DNA from: Levilactobacillus acidifarinae DSM 19394 = JCM 15949
Lineage (GTDB): Bacteria; Bacillota; Bacilli; Lactobacillales; Lactobacillaceae
Length of the DNA: 64,000 nucleotides
Assembly (NCBI RefSeq): GCF_001434835.1
Contig: NZ_AZDV01000026.1
Coordinates: forward strand, 186,001-250,000
Reading direction: 5' to 3'
Made by a program: the position numbers and the translations under genes. The notes under the pieces were generated by a model. The model was given only the letters and a program-made list of their open reading frames with translations. It was not told the DNA's origin and did no database searches. Positions within the stretch are counted from its first letter, which is position 1. Every line of letters begins with the position of its first letter. Positions 47,641 through 59,013 of this stretch are shown piece after piece.

Positions 47641-49623
47641 ATGACACACATCGTAACGGGCATCGTGGCCCACGTCGATGCCGGCAAGACCACGTTATCC
47701 GAAGCGCTTCTGTACCGCTCCGGTGAGTTGCGGCAACTGGGTCGCGTCGACAACGGGGATGCCTTTTTGGACCCCAACGAGCTGGAAAAACAGCGCGGCA
47801 TCACCATTTTTTCACACGAAGCTAATCTTCGGTATCACGACTTGAAGCTGACGATGTTGGACACCCCGGGACACGTGGACTTTGCGGCCCAAACCGAACA
47901 GGTGCTGAGCGTCTTGGATTACGCCATCCTGGTGGTATCGGGGACCGATGGCATTCAGGGCTACACGCGTACCCTGTGGCGTTTGCTGGAACGCTACCAC
48001 GTGCCGGTATTCATCTTCGTCAATAAAATGGACGTGACCGGCACCAACCAGGCGCAAGTCCTATCCCAGCTCCAGGCCAATTTTTCGGCGGGCTGTTTGG
48101 CCTTTGACGCGGACGCTACTACTCCACAGTTGAGTGAAGATACCATCGAGGACGTGGCCTCACAAGACGATGACGTGCTGGCCGACTTTTTAGAGGCCGG
48201 TCAGCTGAGCGACGACACAATCCGGCAACTGATCCAACGCCGCAAGGTTTTCCCGTGTTACTTCGGGTCGGCCCTAAAGGTCGCCGGGGTGGACGCCTTA
48301 CTGGCGGGACTGGACCACTGGACCGCCGCACCCACCTATCCGGCTGAATTTGGCGCACAGGTCTTTAAGATTTCTCACACGGACAAGCACGAGCGCCTGA
48401 CCTGGGTGCGGGTGACTGGCGGCGACCTCAAGCCTAAAGACGTGGTGTTAGGCGACCAAAAGGCTAACCAGCTCCGCCAATATAACGGCGAAAAGTTCAC
48501 CGCCCAACCGGTGATCCACGCCGGCGAAGTTTGTGCGATTCCGGGTTTGACCGACACGCAACCGGGACAGGGCCTCGGGAGCCAGGCCAACGCCGCAACG
48601 CCGGCCATGCAACCGGTCCTGACCTACGCGTTGGACCCACAAGCTGAAGACCTGCACGCCTGTCTGGCCGCGTTGCGCGAACTCGAGGACGAAGACCCAC
48701 AGCTGCACGTGTCGTGGTCCAGCCAGCTACAGGAATTACGGGTCCAGATCATGGGCGACGTCCAGTTGGAAATTCTCCAACAGATTTTAACGGACCGCTT
48801 CCACCTGACCGTGGGCTTCGATGCCGGCAGTATCCTGTACCGCGAAACCATCACGCACGCCGTTGAAGGGGTCGGGCACTTTGAACCGCTGCGGCACTAC
48901 GCCGAGGTGCACGTACTGATGCAGCCCACGCCGCGCGGTAGCGGATTAACGTTTGCGGCTGATTGTAGTTTAGAAATTTTGGGCAAAAACTGGCAACATC
49001 AGGTCTTGACCAACCTACAAGCGAAGACCCAACTCGGAGTCTTAGTGGGCGCGCCGTTGACCGACATGCGGGTCACCCTGGTCACGGGCCGCGCCAGCAT
49101 CGTTCATTCGGTGGGCGGCGACTTTCGGGAGGCCACCTGGCGTTCGGTCCGGCAGGGCTTGATGATGCTGAAAACCCAAAATCAATGTCAATTGTTAGAA
49201 CCCTGGTACCGGTTCCGCCTCGAAGTGGGCCAGGACCAGCTGGGGCGGGCCATGAGCGACATCCAACGTCTACACGGTGACTTTGACACGCCGGACGGGA
49301 CCACCAACGCCACGGGCCTGGTCGCCTTGACCGGGGTGGCCCCGGTCAGTGAAATGCAGGGGTATTCTCAAGAGGTCCGGGCCTACACCCACGGTCAGGG
49401 ACAACTGGAATGCCTGATTGACGGCTACCGACCGTGCCATAACGCGGCCGAGGTGATAGCCGCTCAGGCTTACGACCCGGTGGCGGACCTCCCCAACACG
49501 CCGGATTCGGTGTTCTGTGCCCACGGGGCCGGGTACCCGGTCAAGTGGGACCAGGTTCCATCAATGGCCCACGTGCCGTACGCGTATACGGCTGCGGCAT
49601 TGGAGCAATTACCGTTAGATTAG
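47641..49623 (+). CDS. TetM/EF-G-like ribosome-associated GTPase
   Basis: This protein of about 660 residues has the G domain of translation GTPases: G1 AHVDAGKTT, G2-region EKQRGITI, G3 DTPGH and G4 FVNKMD, followed by EF-G-like domains. It is closest to the TetM/TetO ribosomal-protection group, but many lactobacilli carry such a gene in the chromosome. The ATG at 47641 is preferred, with AAAGGAAG eight bases before it. Codon use and GC match the host, so there is no sign of recent transfer. Tetracycline protection is possible but not shown. Confidence 0.8.
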   Translation: MTHIVTGIVAHVDAGKTTLSEALLYRSGELRQLGRVDNGDAFLDPNELEKQRGITIFSHEANLRYHDLKLTMLDTPGHVDFAAQTEQVLSVLDYAILVVSGTDGIQGYTRTLWRLLERYHVPVFIFVNKMDVTGTNQAQVLSQLQANFSAGCLAFDADATTPQLSEDTIEDVASQDDDVLADFLEAGQLSDDTIRQLIQRRKVFPCYFGSALKVAGVDALLAGLDHWTAAPTYPAEFGAQVFKISHTDKHERLTWVRVTGGDLKPKDVVLGDQKANQLRQYNGEKFTAQPVIHAGEVCAIPGLTDTQPGQGLGSQANAATPAMQPVLTYALDPQAEDLHACLAALRELEDEDPQLHVSWSSQLQELRVQIMGDVQLEILQQILTDRFHLTVGFDAGSILYRETITHAVEGVGHFEPLRHYAEVHVLMQPTPRGSGLTFAADCSLEILGKNWQHQVLTNLQAKTQLGVLVGAPLTDMRVTLVTGRASIVHSVGGDFREATWRSVRQGLMMLKTQNQCQLLEPWYRFRLEVGQDQLGRAMSDIQRLHGDFDTPDGTTNATGLVALTGVAPVSEMQGYSQEVRAYTHGQGQLECLIDGYRPCHNAAEVIAAQAYDPVADLPNTPDSVFCAHGAGYPVKWDQVPSMAHVPYAYTAAALEQLPLD

Positions 49624-49632
49624 ATATACCAT

Positions 49633-49675
49633 AAAAAATCAGACGTCGTGCCGGTGGGCACTCGTCTGATTTTTA
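49633..49675 (+). terminator. terminator of the TetM-like gene
   Basis: Arms AAAATCAGACG and CGTCTGATTTTT enclose a GC-rich loop, just after the stop. Confidence 0.85.
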
Positions 49676-49844
49676 AGCTTATTGATATTTGGGCGAGAAG
49701 ACACGTTCTTTTAAGGACGTGATGAATCGCCTTAACTTTTTCGTGTACTTGTAAACCGTATTACTAGTAAGGCAGCTATATACTGATATTGGAATAGTCA
49801 CTTGAACAACCAATGAGATAGGCTCCGCGAAAGGTGGTGAGCCG

Positions 49845-49913
49845 ATGCTAAAAGGCATCAAGCTTCGTCTGTACCCAACTCGGACTCAGGAAGGCCAGTT
49901 ATGGCAATTATAA
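49845..49913 (+). pseudogene. TnpB (IS200/IS605) N-terminal remnant
   Basis: Only 22 codons remain. MLKGIKLRLYPTRTQEGQLW is the usual start of TnpB/OrfB proteins, and the frame stops exactly where it meets the truncated minus-strand gene. A GGCTC/GAGCC hairpin just upstream could be part of the element's left end. The rest of 49624-49844 shows no gene. Confidence 0.7.
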
Positions 49914-50039
49914 GGTATTGGCTCGATCTAGGGCCTTGGTCTGAGCACAGCGCGCATTATAGTCCGTAACGAACTGGCGCGGATTCCAACTAATGGTGGT
50001 TAATTGCGTCAGAGTTTTAGAATCGATTTTGGTTAACAT
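49908..50039 (-). pseudogene. small minus-strand ORF cut by the TnpB remnant
   Basis: This 43-codon frame starts MLTKIDSKTLTQLTTISWN with AAGGAG eight bases before the ATG, and ends where the TnpB fragment begins. It is therefore probably the 5' end of a longer gene destroyed by the insertion. The product is not recognised. It lies 48 nt after the hypothetical gene at 50088, probably in the same transcript. Confidence 0.5.
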
Positions 50040-50087
50040 GACTTTCACTCCTTATAGGTCACCAAATTAAAGGCGTTGGGAAAATTA

Positions 50088-50513
50088 CTAGGATTTGTGA
50101 TGCGAGGGTCCGGGGTCTTTGGGCCACAAACCTTTTTTGATTAGATAGCACTTTTGCCAATAAAAGTGGATTCGGTTAAATTGACGCTTGAACCAATTAG
50201 CGTTGGGCGTAAATGTCAAATTTACCCTAGTAATCACGGGGCCGCTAGCAACGGTGCTTGGGTCTGCTAAGATGTCTAAACGTGCGTCCGGTATTCTGGG
50301 GCCGTGATGAATCACGGCTTGCGGAATCGCAAACGTGTAAAAGATTCGTTTCTTGCCATGGCCATTGACCATCACGACCAATGTCATGTCCCCAACTTCT
50401 TGCAATCCAACATAGGTATCGTCGGTGACGTCATACCCTTTAGTTTTGACCTGGCCCATGGTTTGATGGGCCAGGTCGTTTAGCGCCTGCTGCATATCAA
50501 TTATCTGTGTCAT
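50088..50513 (-). CDS. hypothetical protein, 141 residues
   Basis: I do not recognise this protein. It is soluble and has a beta-rich centre (TYVGLQEVGDMTLVVMVNGH, then RIFYTFAIPQAVIHHG). The C-terminal end is strongly basic (FKRQFNRIHFYWQKCYLIKK). GAAAGGAG lies a few bases before the start. It is followed by the truncated ORF at 49908, and both may descend from a small gene cluster damaged by the IS605-type insertion. Confidence 0.6.
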   Translation of the reverse strand: MTQIIDMQQALNDLAHQTMGQVKTKGYDVTDDTYVGLQEVGDMTLVVMVNGHGKKRIFYTFAIPQAVIHHGPRIPDARLDILADPSTVASGPVITRVNLTFTPNANWFKRQFNRIHFYWQKCYLIKKGLWPKDPGPSHHKS

Positions 50514-50656
50514 CGCTTTTCTCCTTTCGAGCGACCTTCAAAAAATAAATTTACCGCTAATAGATCCCTTTTAACGTACCTAGGCGCCAGCCTTGTATAG
50601 GATACGCAAAATGCAAAAACGATTGCGACTCACAGTGACTACTAAACTTATTTTGA

Positions 50657-50690
50657 TAAAAAAAGGCTCAGCCTGTTGGCTGAGTCTTAG
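50657..50690 (-). terminator. terminator after the HigBA pair
   Basis: Arms AAGACTCAGCC and GGCTGAGCCTT are followed by a long T run on the minus strand, just after the antitoxin stop. Confidence 0.85.
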
Positions 50691-50692
50691 GA

Positions 50693-50980
50693 TTACGAAA
50701 TAATTGATTCTAAATTCCATGTTAATTTTAAATCCAGGCCATTAGCAACCTGCTGCAAGGTCTTTAACGGGACCTCTTCGCCACGCTCAATTTGGCCGAT
50801 ATCGTTAGCGGAAAGACCAACTTTTTGGGCCAATTGTTGCCGGGATAAGTTGGCTTTTTGTCGTGCTTGATATAACTGGTAACCAACTTCAAATTTAACG
50901 TTGGCCTCTTCAAAGAGCTTACGTTCTTGAGGGTCATTTAAACGGTCATTTAAGAAGTCGTCAAATGAAATATTAGCCAT
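50693..50980 (-). CDS. higA: HigA-like antitoxin, XRE family
   Basis: This 95-residue protein has a helix-turn-helix of the XRE family from about residue 37: ARQKANLSRQQLAQKVGLSA followed by NDIGQIERGEEVPLKTLQQ. GGAGG is four to six bases before the ATG at 50980; a longer frame exists but overlaps the toxin gene. It sits second in a toxin-first pair, the HigBA order, and would bind the toxin and repress the promoter. A strong terminator follows. Confidence 0.85.
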   Translation of the reverse strand: MANISFDDFLNDRLNDPQERKLFEEANVKFEVGYQLYQARQKANLSRQQLAQKVGLSANDIGQIERGEEVPLKTLQQVANGLDLKLTWNLESIIS

Positions 50981-51338
50981 GATTGCCTCCTGAAAGATAT
51001 TCATTGCGTAGTTGCTTTTCGTGCGTGATTTCTTTTTGTGGGGTCCGTTGAGTTTTCTTGGTGAACCCGTGAGTGATGACATACTGTGAACCCGCAACAT
51101 GAAAATACAGGGCTCGATGGATACTTTTGCCGTTACGTGAGCGAATCTCATAAAGGTTAGTATCCAATTTCTTCACCCATTGTACGCGCTGCGCGTGCAT
51201 CAAGCCAATATTTTCAACTTTCTGAATCGTCAATAAGAGGTCACGTGTATCGCGGTCGGGCAAGGTTGCTAAAAATTCCGTGAATTCAACGTGTCCATTC
51301 ATGCGTTGGTAAAATTCAAATTTCGGCTTATCAATCAT
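50973..51338 (-). CDS. higB: HigB-like toxin (Gp49/RelE superfamily)
   Basis: This 121-residue toxin of the phage Gp49-like RelE superfamily cleaves mRNA on the ribosome in studied relatives. FLATLPDRDTRDLLLTIQKV, LYEIRSRNGKSIHRALYF and ITHGFTKKTQRTPQKEITHE are typical. It overlaps the antitoxin gene by eight bases. Both genes look intact, so the pair may be active; the cell needs the antitoxin to tolerate it. Confidence 0.85.
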   Translation of the reverse strand: MIDKPKFEFYQRMNGHVEFTEFLATLPDRDTRDLLLTIQKVENIGLMHAQRVQWVKKLDTNLYEIRSRNGKSIHRALYFHVAGSQYVITHGFTKKTQRTPQKEITHEKQLRNEYLSGGNHG

Positions 51339-51430
51339 TGTTATTTAGCCCGCAAAGTATTCTGCCCCGTGGCCATCCATCTCCTTTATCCGATTAGTCT
51401 GTTCGCACTCTGGCCACTAGCCGGCACGGC

Positions 51431-51538
51431 TTATGCTTCAGATGATCGGTTAGGAGATCCCTTAGCCGTCGTGGTTAAACCGGTCCATAAGCCGAGGCCT
51501 AAGCCCACGACCAGAACCCCCTGAATCAATTTTTGCAT
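51431..51538 (-). CDS. small membrane or secreted peptide, 35 residues
   Basis: This short frame starts MQKLIQGVLVVGLGLGLWTG, a signal-like hydrophobic N-terminus, and ends after KGSPNRSSEA. GGGAGG lies nine bases before the ATG. It could be a true small peptide or the stub of a decayed secreted protein. The rest of 51339-51720 shows nothing else clear. Confidence 0.4.
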   Translation of the reverse strand: MQKLIQGVLVVGLGLGLWTGLTTTAKGSPNRSSEA

Positions 51539-51720
51539 GAAAATCATCCTCCCGGTGAATCTGATTTTAGTCTACACTTTTGCGGGTTTAGGGATTAAAA
51601 GGTTGGCCGGTTTATGAAAATCTTTATAGGAAGGTTGGCGTTGCCAGACCGTCAACGTGGGGTTTTGGTCGTCAATTTAGTAGACTAAAAGAAACGGACA
51701 ACAGGGGGATAATCGACGTT

Positions 51721-52386
51721 ATGGATATCACGTTTAACACCGCGTTTGCGGAACAGCTGCAAGCCGCCGGTCATGCGGTTTTGGCCTTGCCGTTAGCACT
51801 GCAAGTCGGCAACCTTGAGCGGTTAACCGACCCGCAGGACGCCTTTTGGACTTGGCAAGGTGGGGAGTCTGCCGGTCAGGGGTTCCAGCGGAGTCAAGAT
51901 CGGGTGCGGCAACTGAAAAAAGTTATCGCAACGGGTGACACTTTAACCGTCTGGGTCAGCGCCACCGCCGACGACCAACTGGGATACTGGTGGCTGTGTG
52001 TGCTGTTGGGGGCGGCCCCGAACCGTCTTACGCAAGTCACCGTGCCGTTAATGGGGCCGGGGCCGACCCCGGGAACCTGGCAAACCTGGGCCCATTTAGG
52101 GGAAGTCGTCTTGCCAGTCGAGCGGACTAGCCGCCGAGACATCGCACTAACGGAACGAACCGCGGCCGGCGTGGCGTGGTCGGGAATGGTGCGGGCAGCC
52201 AGCGCATTACGGGTGTTGCTCAACGGGAACCTGGTCGCGGTGCCCGTGACGTTTTACGACAATTTGCTGCACGCGCAACAGCGGCCATCCCGTTCAGCCC
52301 AGCAGATTGCCGAGGCCACCTGGTTAAGTTTACCGAGTGGCCCCCCAATTTGGTGGTACGAGTGGCGGTTAGCGATGCTGCGTTAA
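51721..52386 (+). CDS. DUF1835-like protein
   Basis: This soluble protein of about 221 residues has an N-terminal MDITFNTAFAEQLQAAGHAV strand-helix and a later TVWVSATADDQLGYWWLC that resemble the DUF1835 family. The C-terminal part RSAQQIAEATWLSL also fits. The function of the family is unknown. An AGGGGG site precedes the ATG. The gene is isolated and GC-rich like its surroundings. The identification is tentative. Confidence 0.5.
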   Translation: MDITFNTAFAEQLQAAGHAVLALPLALQVGNLERLTDPQDAFWTWQGGESAGQGFQRSQDRVRQLKKVIATGDTLTVWVSATADDQLGYWWLCVLLGAAPNRLTQVTVPLMGPGPTPGTWQTWAHLGEVVLPVERTSRRDIALTERTAAGVAWSGMVRAASALRVLLNGNLVAVPVTFYDNLLHAQQRPSRSAQQIAEATWLSLPSGPPIWWYEWRLAMLR

Positions 52387-52511
52387 TTAGCAGGAGGGAT
52401 TTGAACGGCAGGGAATTACTAGCAGACACCTGAAACCCCAATCACCACAAACCGGCGGTCCCTTAAAATTACGCAGGGCCGCCGGTCGAGAGAGAGTAGG
52501 GTGTTAAAGTT

Positions 52512-52715
52512 TTAAGCTTCGTGTTGCGGTGTCATGAATGGCGTGCATTGGCCTAACGCGGCCGTGATAATCGCTTGGGCGGTTTCAAAGTCCCGTTTAC
52601 TGATCACCACCACGTCCGCGTTGGCCTGATGGACCATTACCGGATGATGAGTGACCGTTACTTGCCGGGCCATTTGCGCGAAACTAGCTGGTTTTGCGGT
52701 GAGTTTAGTGGTCAT
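52512..52715 (-). CDS. Phd/YefM-like antitoxin, orphan
   Basis: This protein of 67 residues starts MTTKLTAKPASFAQMARQVT and contains HHPVMVHQANADVVVISKRDFE. It resembles the DNA-binding part of Phd/YefM antitoxins. AGGGGGT lies about seven bases before the ATG. No toxin gene is adjacent on either side, so it is an orphan or a remnant of a pair. Confidence 0.6.
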   Translation of the reverse strand: MTTKLTAKPASFAQMARQVTVTHHPVMVHQANADVVVISKRDFETAQAIITAALGQCTPFMTPQHEA

Positions 52716-52818
52716 CGAATTACCCCCTAAAGTTAGAATATGAAGCTTGGCGAGGTTCAACCTCTATAAGGACAGTTTAACCGGTCGGTCGGCAACTTGC
52801 AGGGGGGCTTCGCTAAAG

Positions 52819-52843
52819 TTTTTCTGAAAAATTCTCAGAGACT
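52819..52843. promoter_or_regulatory. shared motif, possible response-regulator site 1
   Basis: TTTTTCTGAAAAATTCTCAG followed by AGACT lies about 105 bp upstream of the Phd-like gene. The core TTCTCAGAGACT recurs at 57824-57835. The rest of 52716-52987 holds no gene. Confidence 0.35.
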
Positions 52844-52987
52844 AGTGAACTAGGTTGGCGGATAACGGTACTACCGAAACACACGTCAACGTGAGGCCCT
52901 GGGCGACCAGCGCCACCCCCTTTCCCTTATTCAACTTAAATCCCCGGTAACGTCGGTTAATGCTGACGTTACCGGGGATTTTGATGC

Positions 52988-54367
52988 TTAGTCGTTAGGC
53001 AGTAAGGTGGCAAGTTGTAACGTAAAGACGGTGCCGTGCGGCTGGTTGTCAGTCACGGTGATGGTGGCGTGGTTTAACTCCACCAACCGTGCGACGATGG
53101 CCAGGCCTAAGCCGGTCCCCGGAATCTCTTGGGAGCGGGCCTGATCCACCCGGTAGAAGCGTTCGAAGATGTGGGCCTTTTCGTCGGCGGGCACGCCCAT
53201 CCCCAGATCGGCCACGCTAAGCGTTGGTCCGGTCGGTTCGTCGGTGACGGTCACGGTGATGGGCGTGGTGGCTGGCGAATACTTACTGGCGTTACTGAGA
53301 AGGGCCAAGAGGATCTGGCGCAAACTGTTCACGTTAACGGCAGCCACCGTTGGCTGGGTCGGCAAGACGACGTGAATCGCCTGGGGGATCCCCGGTTGGT
53401 TATCGTTGACCGTTTCGGTCACCACGTCCTGTAAGGTCACGTAATCCAGTTTCAGATCGGTGTGGTCCATCCGCGATAACCGTAATAGACTCTCGACCAA
53501 CGCCTGCATGCGGTGCGATTCGTGGTCGATGGCGTCTAGGGATTTGGGAATGATTTCCGGTTTCTGCTGACCGTGACGCTTGATCAGACTGACGTGACCC
53601 TGAATCGAGGTCAGCGGGGTACGTAGCTCGTGGGAGGCGTCCGAAACGAATTGGTGGTCGCGTAAGACTTGTTGGTTCAACGAAGCTAACAGGTCGTTGA
53701 TTTCGGTGCCTAAGTCGTGCACCTCCACGGGACTTTGCGGTACGGGCAAGGCCTCGTGGTACGAGACGTTTTCGGCGTGGTTGATCTGCTTGGCAGCCTC
53801 CGTTAGGTGGGCCAGCGGTTGATTTAGCCGTTTAGCCAGTAAGCGGATGATGTAATAGCTGAGGACGCTACAGAACAGTAACACGAAGACCAGGTCCATC
53901 AGAATCAACCGAAAGATGTGCACGACGCTGTTTAGGCTGGTCCAGGTTTCGTAGTAAATGTGTTTGGCTTCTAACCCCGAGCGGTAGTATAGCCCGTAGC
54001 CGGCGCGGTACCGCACGGCCGGGAAGACCGGCAGGGTGGTTTCCTGAGCGGCCAAGAATTTTTTGGCGTGGGGGGAATAGAATTGTTCTTGTTTTTTACC
54101 GGGCAACTTGGTGTGGACCTTGACGAAGGTGTCGTGGGTGTCGATGGGACTGTTGAGCTTCCACTGACGCCAGTCGGGTGCGTCGTCGATGAAGGAGCGG
54201 TTGAGGCTCTTTTCCAGGGTGACGGCGTCCTGCATGCGACTGCGGGTCAAGCGGTAACCGACCACCAGCGAAATGGAGATCCCGGTAATGGCCACAATCA
54301 GTAACATGGTCCAGGTAAACGTCCGGGTAATCTGCGCGGCGTTGGACCGCCCGCGAAAGTTAGACAT
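52988..54367 (-). CDS. sensor histidine kinase
   Basis: This 459-residue membrane kinase has two helices flanking an extracellular domain of about 120 residues, a HAMP linker, the phospho-acceptor histidine in SDASHELRTPLTSIQGHV, and an ATPase with NASKYSPATTPI and GTGLGLAIV. It is of the ArlS/CroS type common in Gram-positives. The start ATG at 54367 overlaps the end of the response regulator gene by eight bases. The signal sensed is unknown; the gene neighbourhood points to cell-envelope stress. Confidence 0.9.
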   Translation of the reverse strand: MSNFRGRSNAAQITRTFTWTMLLIVAITGISISLVVGYRLTRSRMQDAVTLEKSLNRSFIDDAPDWRQWKLNSPIDTHDTFVKVHTKLPGKKQEQFYSPHAKKFLAAQETTLPVFPAVRYRAGYGLYYRSGLEAKHIYYETWTSLNSVVHIFRLILMDLVFVLLFCSVLSYYIIRLLAKRLNQPLAHLTEAAKQINHAENVSYHEALPVPQSPVEVHDLGTEINDLLASLNQQVLRDHQFVSDASHELRTPLTSIQGHVSLIKRHGQQKPEIIPKSLDAIDHESHRMQALVESLLRLSRMDHTDLKLDYVTLQDVVTETVNDNQPGIPQAIHVVLPTQPTVAAVNVNSLRQILLALLSNASKYSPATTPITVTVTDEPTGPTLSVADLGMGVPADEKAHIFERFYRVDQARSQEIPGTGLGLAIVARLVELNHATITVTDNQPHGTVFTLQLATLLPND

Positions 54368-55052
54368 CGGCATCATCTCGCAGACAGTAACCCACCCCGC
54401 GGACCGTGTGAATCAACTTCCGGTCGGCGTTAGTGTCGACCTTGTGGCGTAAATAGCGGACGTAGACGTCCACAATGTTGGGTTCACCGTCGAAGTCCAC
54501 CCCCCACACGGCGTCTAGGAGTTCGTCTCTGGTCAGGGTTTCCTTGGCGTGGCGCATCAAGGTCAAGAGCAGTTCGTATTCCCGTTGGGTCAGTTGAATC
54601 AATTGGTGGTTCCGGTGAACCTGCCGGGCCTTGGTGTCGAGTTCTAGGTCGGCAAATTGGTACAGGGCTTGGGGCTGCTGGGCCTGTTGCTCGTGGCGCA
54701 AGATCACGCGGACGCGGGCCAGTAGTTCCTCGGTTTCGAAGGGCTTGGTGATGTAGTCGTCGGCCCCGCCGTCGAGCCCGGCGACCTTATCGCCCACGTA
54801 GTCTCTGGCGGTCATCATGATCACCGGAATCGTATCGTGTTTACGAATGCGCCGCAGGACCTCCAGCCCGTCCATTTTAGGCAACATCCAGTCGAGGATG
54901 ATTAAATCCAACCCGTGCTGGTGTTTTTGGTAGAGTTGGTAGGCTTGTTGGCCGTCGTAAGCGGTCAGAACGTCGTAACCTTCAAATTGAAGTTCTTCTT
55001 TCACGAAATCGACGACGCTTTTTTCATCGTCGACCAATAAGATTTTAGCCAT
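54360..55052 (-). CDS. OmpR/PhoB-family response regulator
   Basis: This 230-residue regulator has a receiver domain with phospho-acceptor Asp54 (LIILDWMLPKMDG), a conserved Lys in TKPFETEEL, and a C-terminal winged helix with LTQREYELLLTLMRH and YVRYLRHKVD. GGGAGGG lies about eight bases before the ATG. It is cotranscribed with the kinase. Repeated TTCTCAGAGACT-type sites near the Phd-like, glycosyltransferase and DedA genes are candidate targets. Confidence 0.93.
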   Translation of the reverse strand: MAKILLVDDEKSVVDFVKEELQFEGYDVLTAYDGQQAYQLYQKHQHGLDLIILDWMLPKMDGLEVLRRIRKHDTIPVIMMTARDYVGDKVAGLDGGADDYITKPFETEELLARVRVILRHEQQAQQPQALYQFADLELDTKARQVHRNHQLIQLTQREYELLLTLMRHAKETLTRDELLDAVWGVDFDGEPNIVDVYVRYLRHKVDTNADRKLIHTVRGVGYCLRDDADV

Positions 55053-55113
55053 AAGTAAGACCCTCCCGGGATAGTATAGGCTTAGTATAACGGATTTTAG
55101 GGGGAACGGGGAC

Positions 55114-57729
<2,616 letters not shown>

Positions 57730-57812
57730 CTATGAAAGCGACGCGTCCCGTCTTGTTTTAACGTCATTATAGGAAGTCGCTTGGCGGGCAGCCAGTAAGA
57801 AAAAAGAAAAGA

Positions 57813-57835
57813 TTTTTGAGATTTTCTCAGAGACT
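57813..57835. promoter_or_regulatory. shared motif, possible response-regulator site 2
   Basis: TTTTTGAGATTTTCTCAGAG followed by ACT lies in the divergent region of yfhO and the glycosyltransferase gene, upstream of TATACT near 57875. It shares TTCTCAGAGACT with 52819-52843. Confidence 0.35.
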
Positions 57836-57912
57836 CTTTAGTTGACCGCCCTAGTCCAAAAATTAGTTGCCCGGTATACTCAAGGCATTCAAGTTAAAGG
57901 GGGGCGTTAGTT

Positions 57913-58926
57913 ATGCGATTACCACGACTAACCATTGTTGTCCCGTGCTATAACGAGGCATTGGGATTGCCGCAAACGGCGAAGGTCTTATTGGCTAGCC
58001 TAGCCCAATTACGGCAGCAGCAACAAATCAGTGTGCATAGCCAGCTGATCTTGGTGGATGACGGGAGTCACGACCAGACCTGGGCCGTGATTCGGCGTTT
58101 AGAGGCGCAAAACGACAACGTCTTTGGGGTGCGTTTTAGTCGTAACTTTGGTCATCAAAATGCGTTATTGGCGGGGATGCAGGCGGCCGATTCGCTGTCC
58201 GACATCGTGCTGACCCTCGACGCGGATTTACAAGACGACCCACGCTTGATTCCCGCGATGGTGGCCTGCTACCGGGCGGGCAACGACGTGGTCTTAGGCG
58301 TTCGCGATGACCGGCAGACGGACCGATGGGCCAAACGGTGGTCGGCCGAACGTTTTTACGGGTTACTCACCAAACTAGGGGTGCCCATTGTCCCGAACCA
58401 TGCCGACTATCGCCTGTTGAGTCACCGGGCGCTCCAGGCACTCCTACAGTACCATGAACGCAACCTCTTCTTGCGCGGCATCGTCCCGCAGCTCGGTTTT
58501 CCCACGACCCGGGTCTATTATCACCGGCAACCGCGGGTGGCGGGCCACTCAAAATACACGTTGAAAAAGATGTTGGCGCTCGCCCAAACCGGGGTGTTGA
58601 GTTTCTCTAACGCGCCGCTCCGGTGGATCTTGGGGACGGGCGTGGGGTTAAGCGTCGTGAGCGCTGTGAGTCTAGCGGTCATCTTAGGCCATGATTGGTG
58701 GCAGGGGGCCCTCAGTTGGAATCCGCTGTTCAGTGGTTTAGGCGTTTTGAGTGGCCTGCAACTCTTGGGAATTGGTCTGGTGGGGGCCTACGTGGGTCAG
58801 GTGCTCACGGAAGTCCAGCACCGGCCGCGCTATGTGGTGGCACAAAACGACGTGCCCAATCACCGAACGGTCGCGGTGCCCGCGACGCGGGTGTTGCAGC
58901 CGTCGCAAAAGGGGCAGCCATTCTGA
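57913..58926 (+). CDS. CsbB/GtrB-type undecaprenyl-phosphate glycosyltransferase
   Basis: This 337-residue family-2 glycosyltransferase has the nucleotide-binding LTIVVPCYNEALGLP, the metal motif LDADLQDDP and two C-terminal membrane helices. It would load a sugar onto undecaprenyl phosphate at the inner face of the membrane. In Bacillus the partner of CsbB is YfhO, which lies divergently here. AAAGGGGGG precedes the ATG. It is followed after 87 nt by dedA. Confidence 0.92.
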   Translation: MRLPRLTIVVPCYNEALGLPQTAKVLLASLAQLRQQQQISVHSQLILVDDGSHDQTWAVIRRLEAQNDNVFGVRFSRNFGHQNALLAGMQAADSLSDIVLTLDADLQDDPRLIPAMVACYRAGNDVVLGVRDDRQTDRWAKRWSAERFYGLLTKLGVPIVPNHADYRLLSHRALQALLQYHERNLFLRGIVPQLGFPTTRVYYHRQPRVAGHSKYTLKKMLALAQTGVLSFSNAPLRWILGTGVGLSVVSAVSLAVILGHDWWQGALSWNPLFSGLGVLSGLQLLGIGLVGAYVGQVLTEVQHRPRYVVAQNDVPNHRTVAVPATRVLQPSQKGQPF

Positions 58927-58944
58927 GAAATTGTCAGAAGTTCT
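58921..58944 (+). promoter_or_regulatory. shared motif, possible response-regulator site 3
   Basis: TTCTGAGAAATTGTCAGAAG followed by TTCT overlaps the glycosyltransferase stop and lies about 70 bp upstream of dedA. It resembles the motifs at 52819 and 57813, but the match is looser. Confidence 0.3.
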
Positions 58945-59013
58945 TCAGCAAAGCCCCCCAGAACGACGCAGTGAGATTGAGTATGCTGGGGTCAAAGAGG
59001 AGGAGAAGGCCAC

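Noticed and set aside
47641-49623. Acquired tetracycline resistance gene
   Set aside because: The gene has host-like GC and codon use and no mobile element adjoining it; related chromosomal copies are common, so resistance is not claimed.
52449-52487. GC-rich hairpin between the DUF1835-like and Phd-like genes as a terminator
   Set aside because: The stem is good, but no T run follows on either strand.
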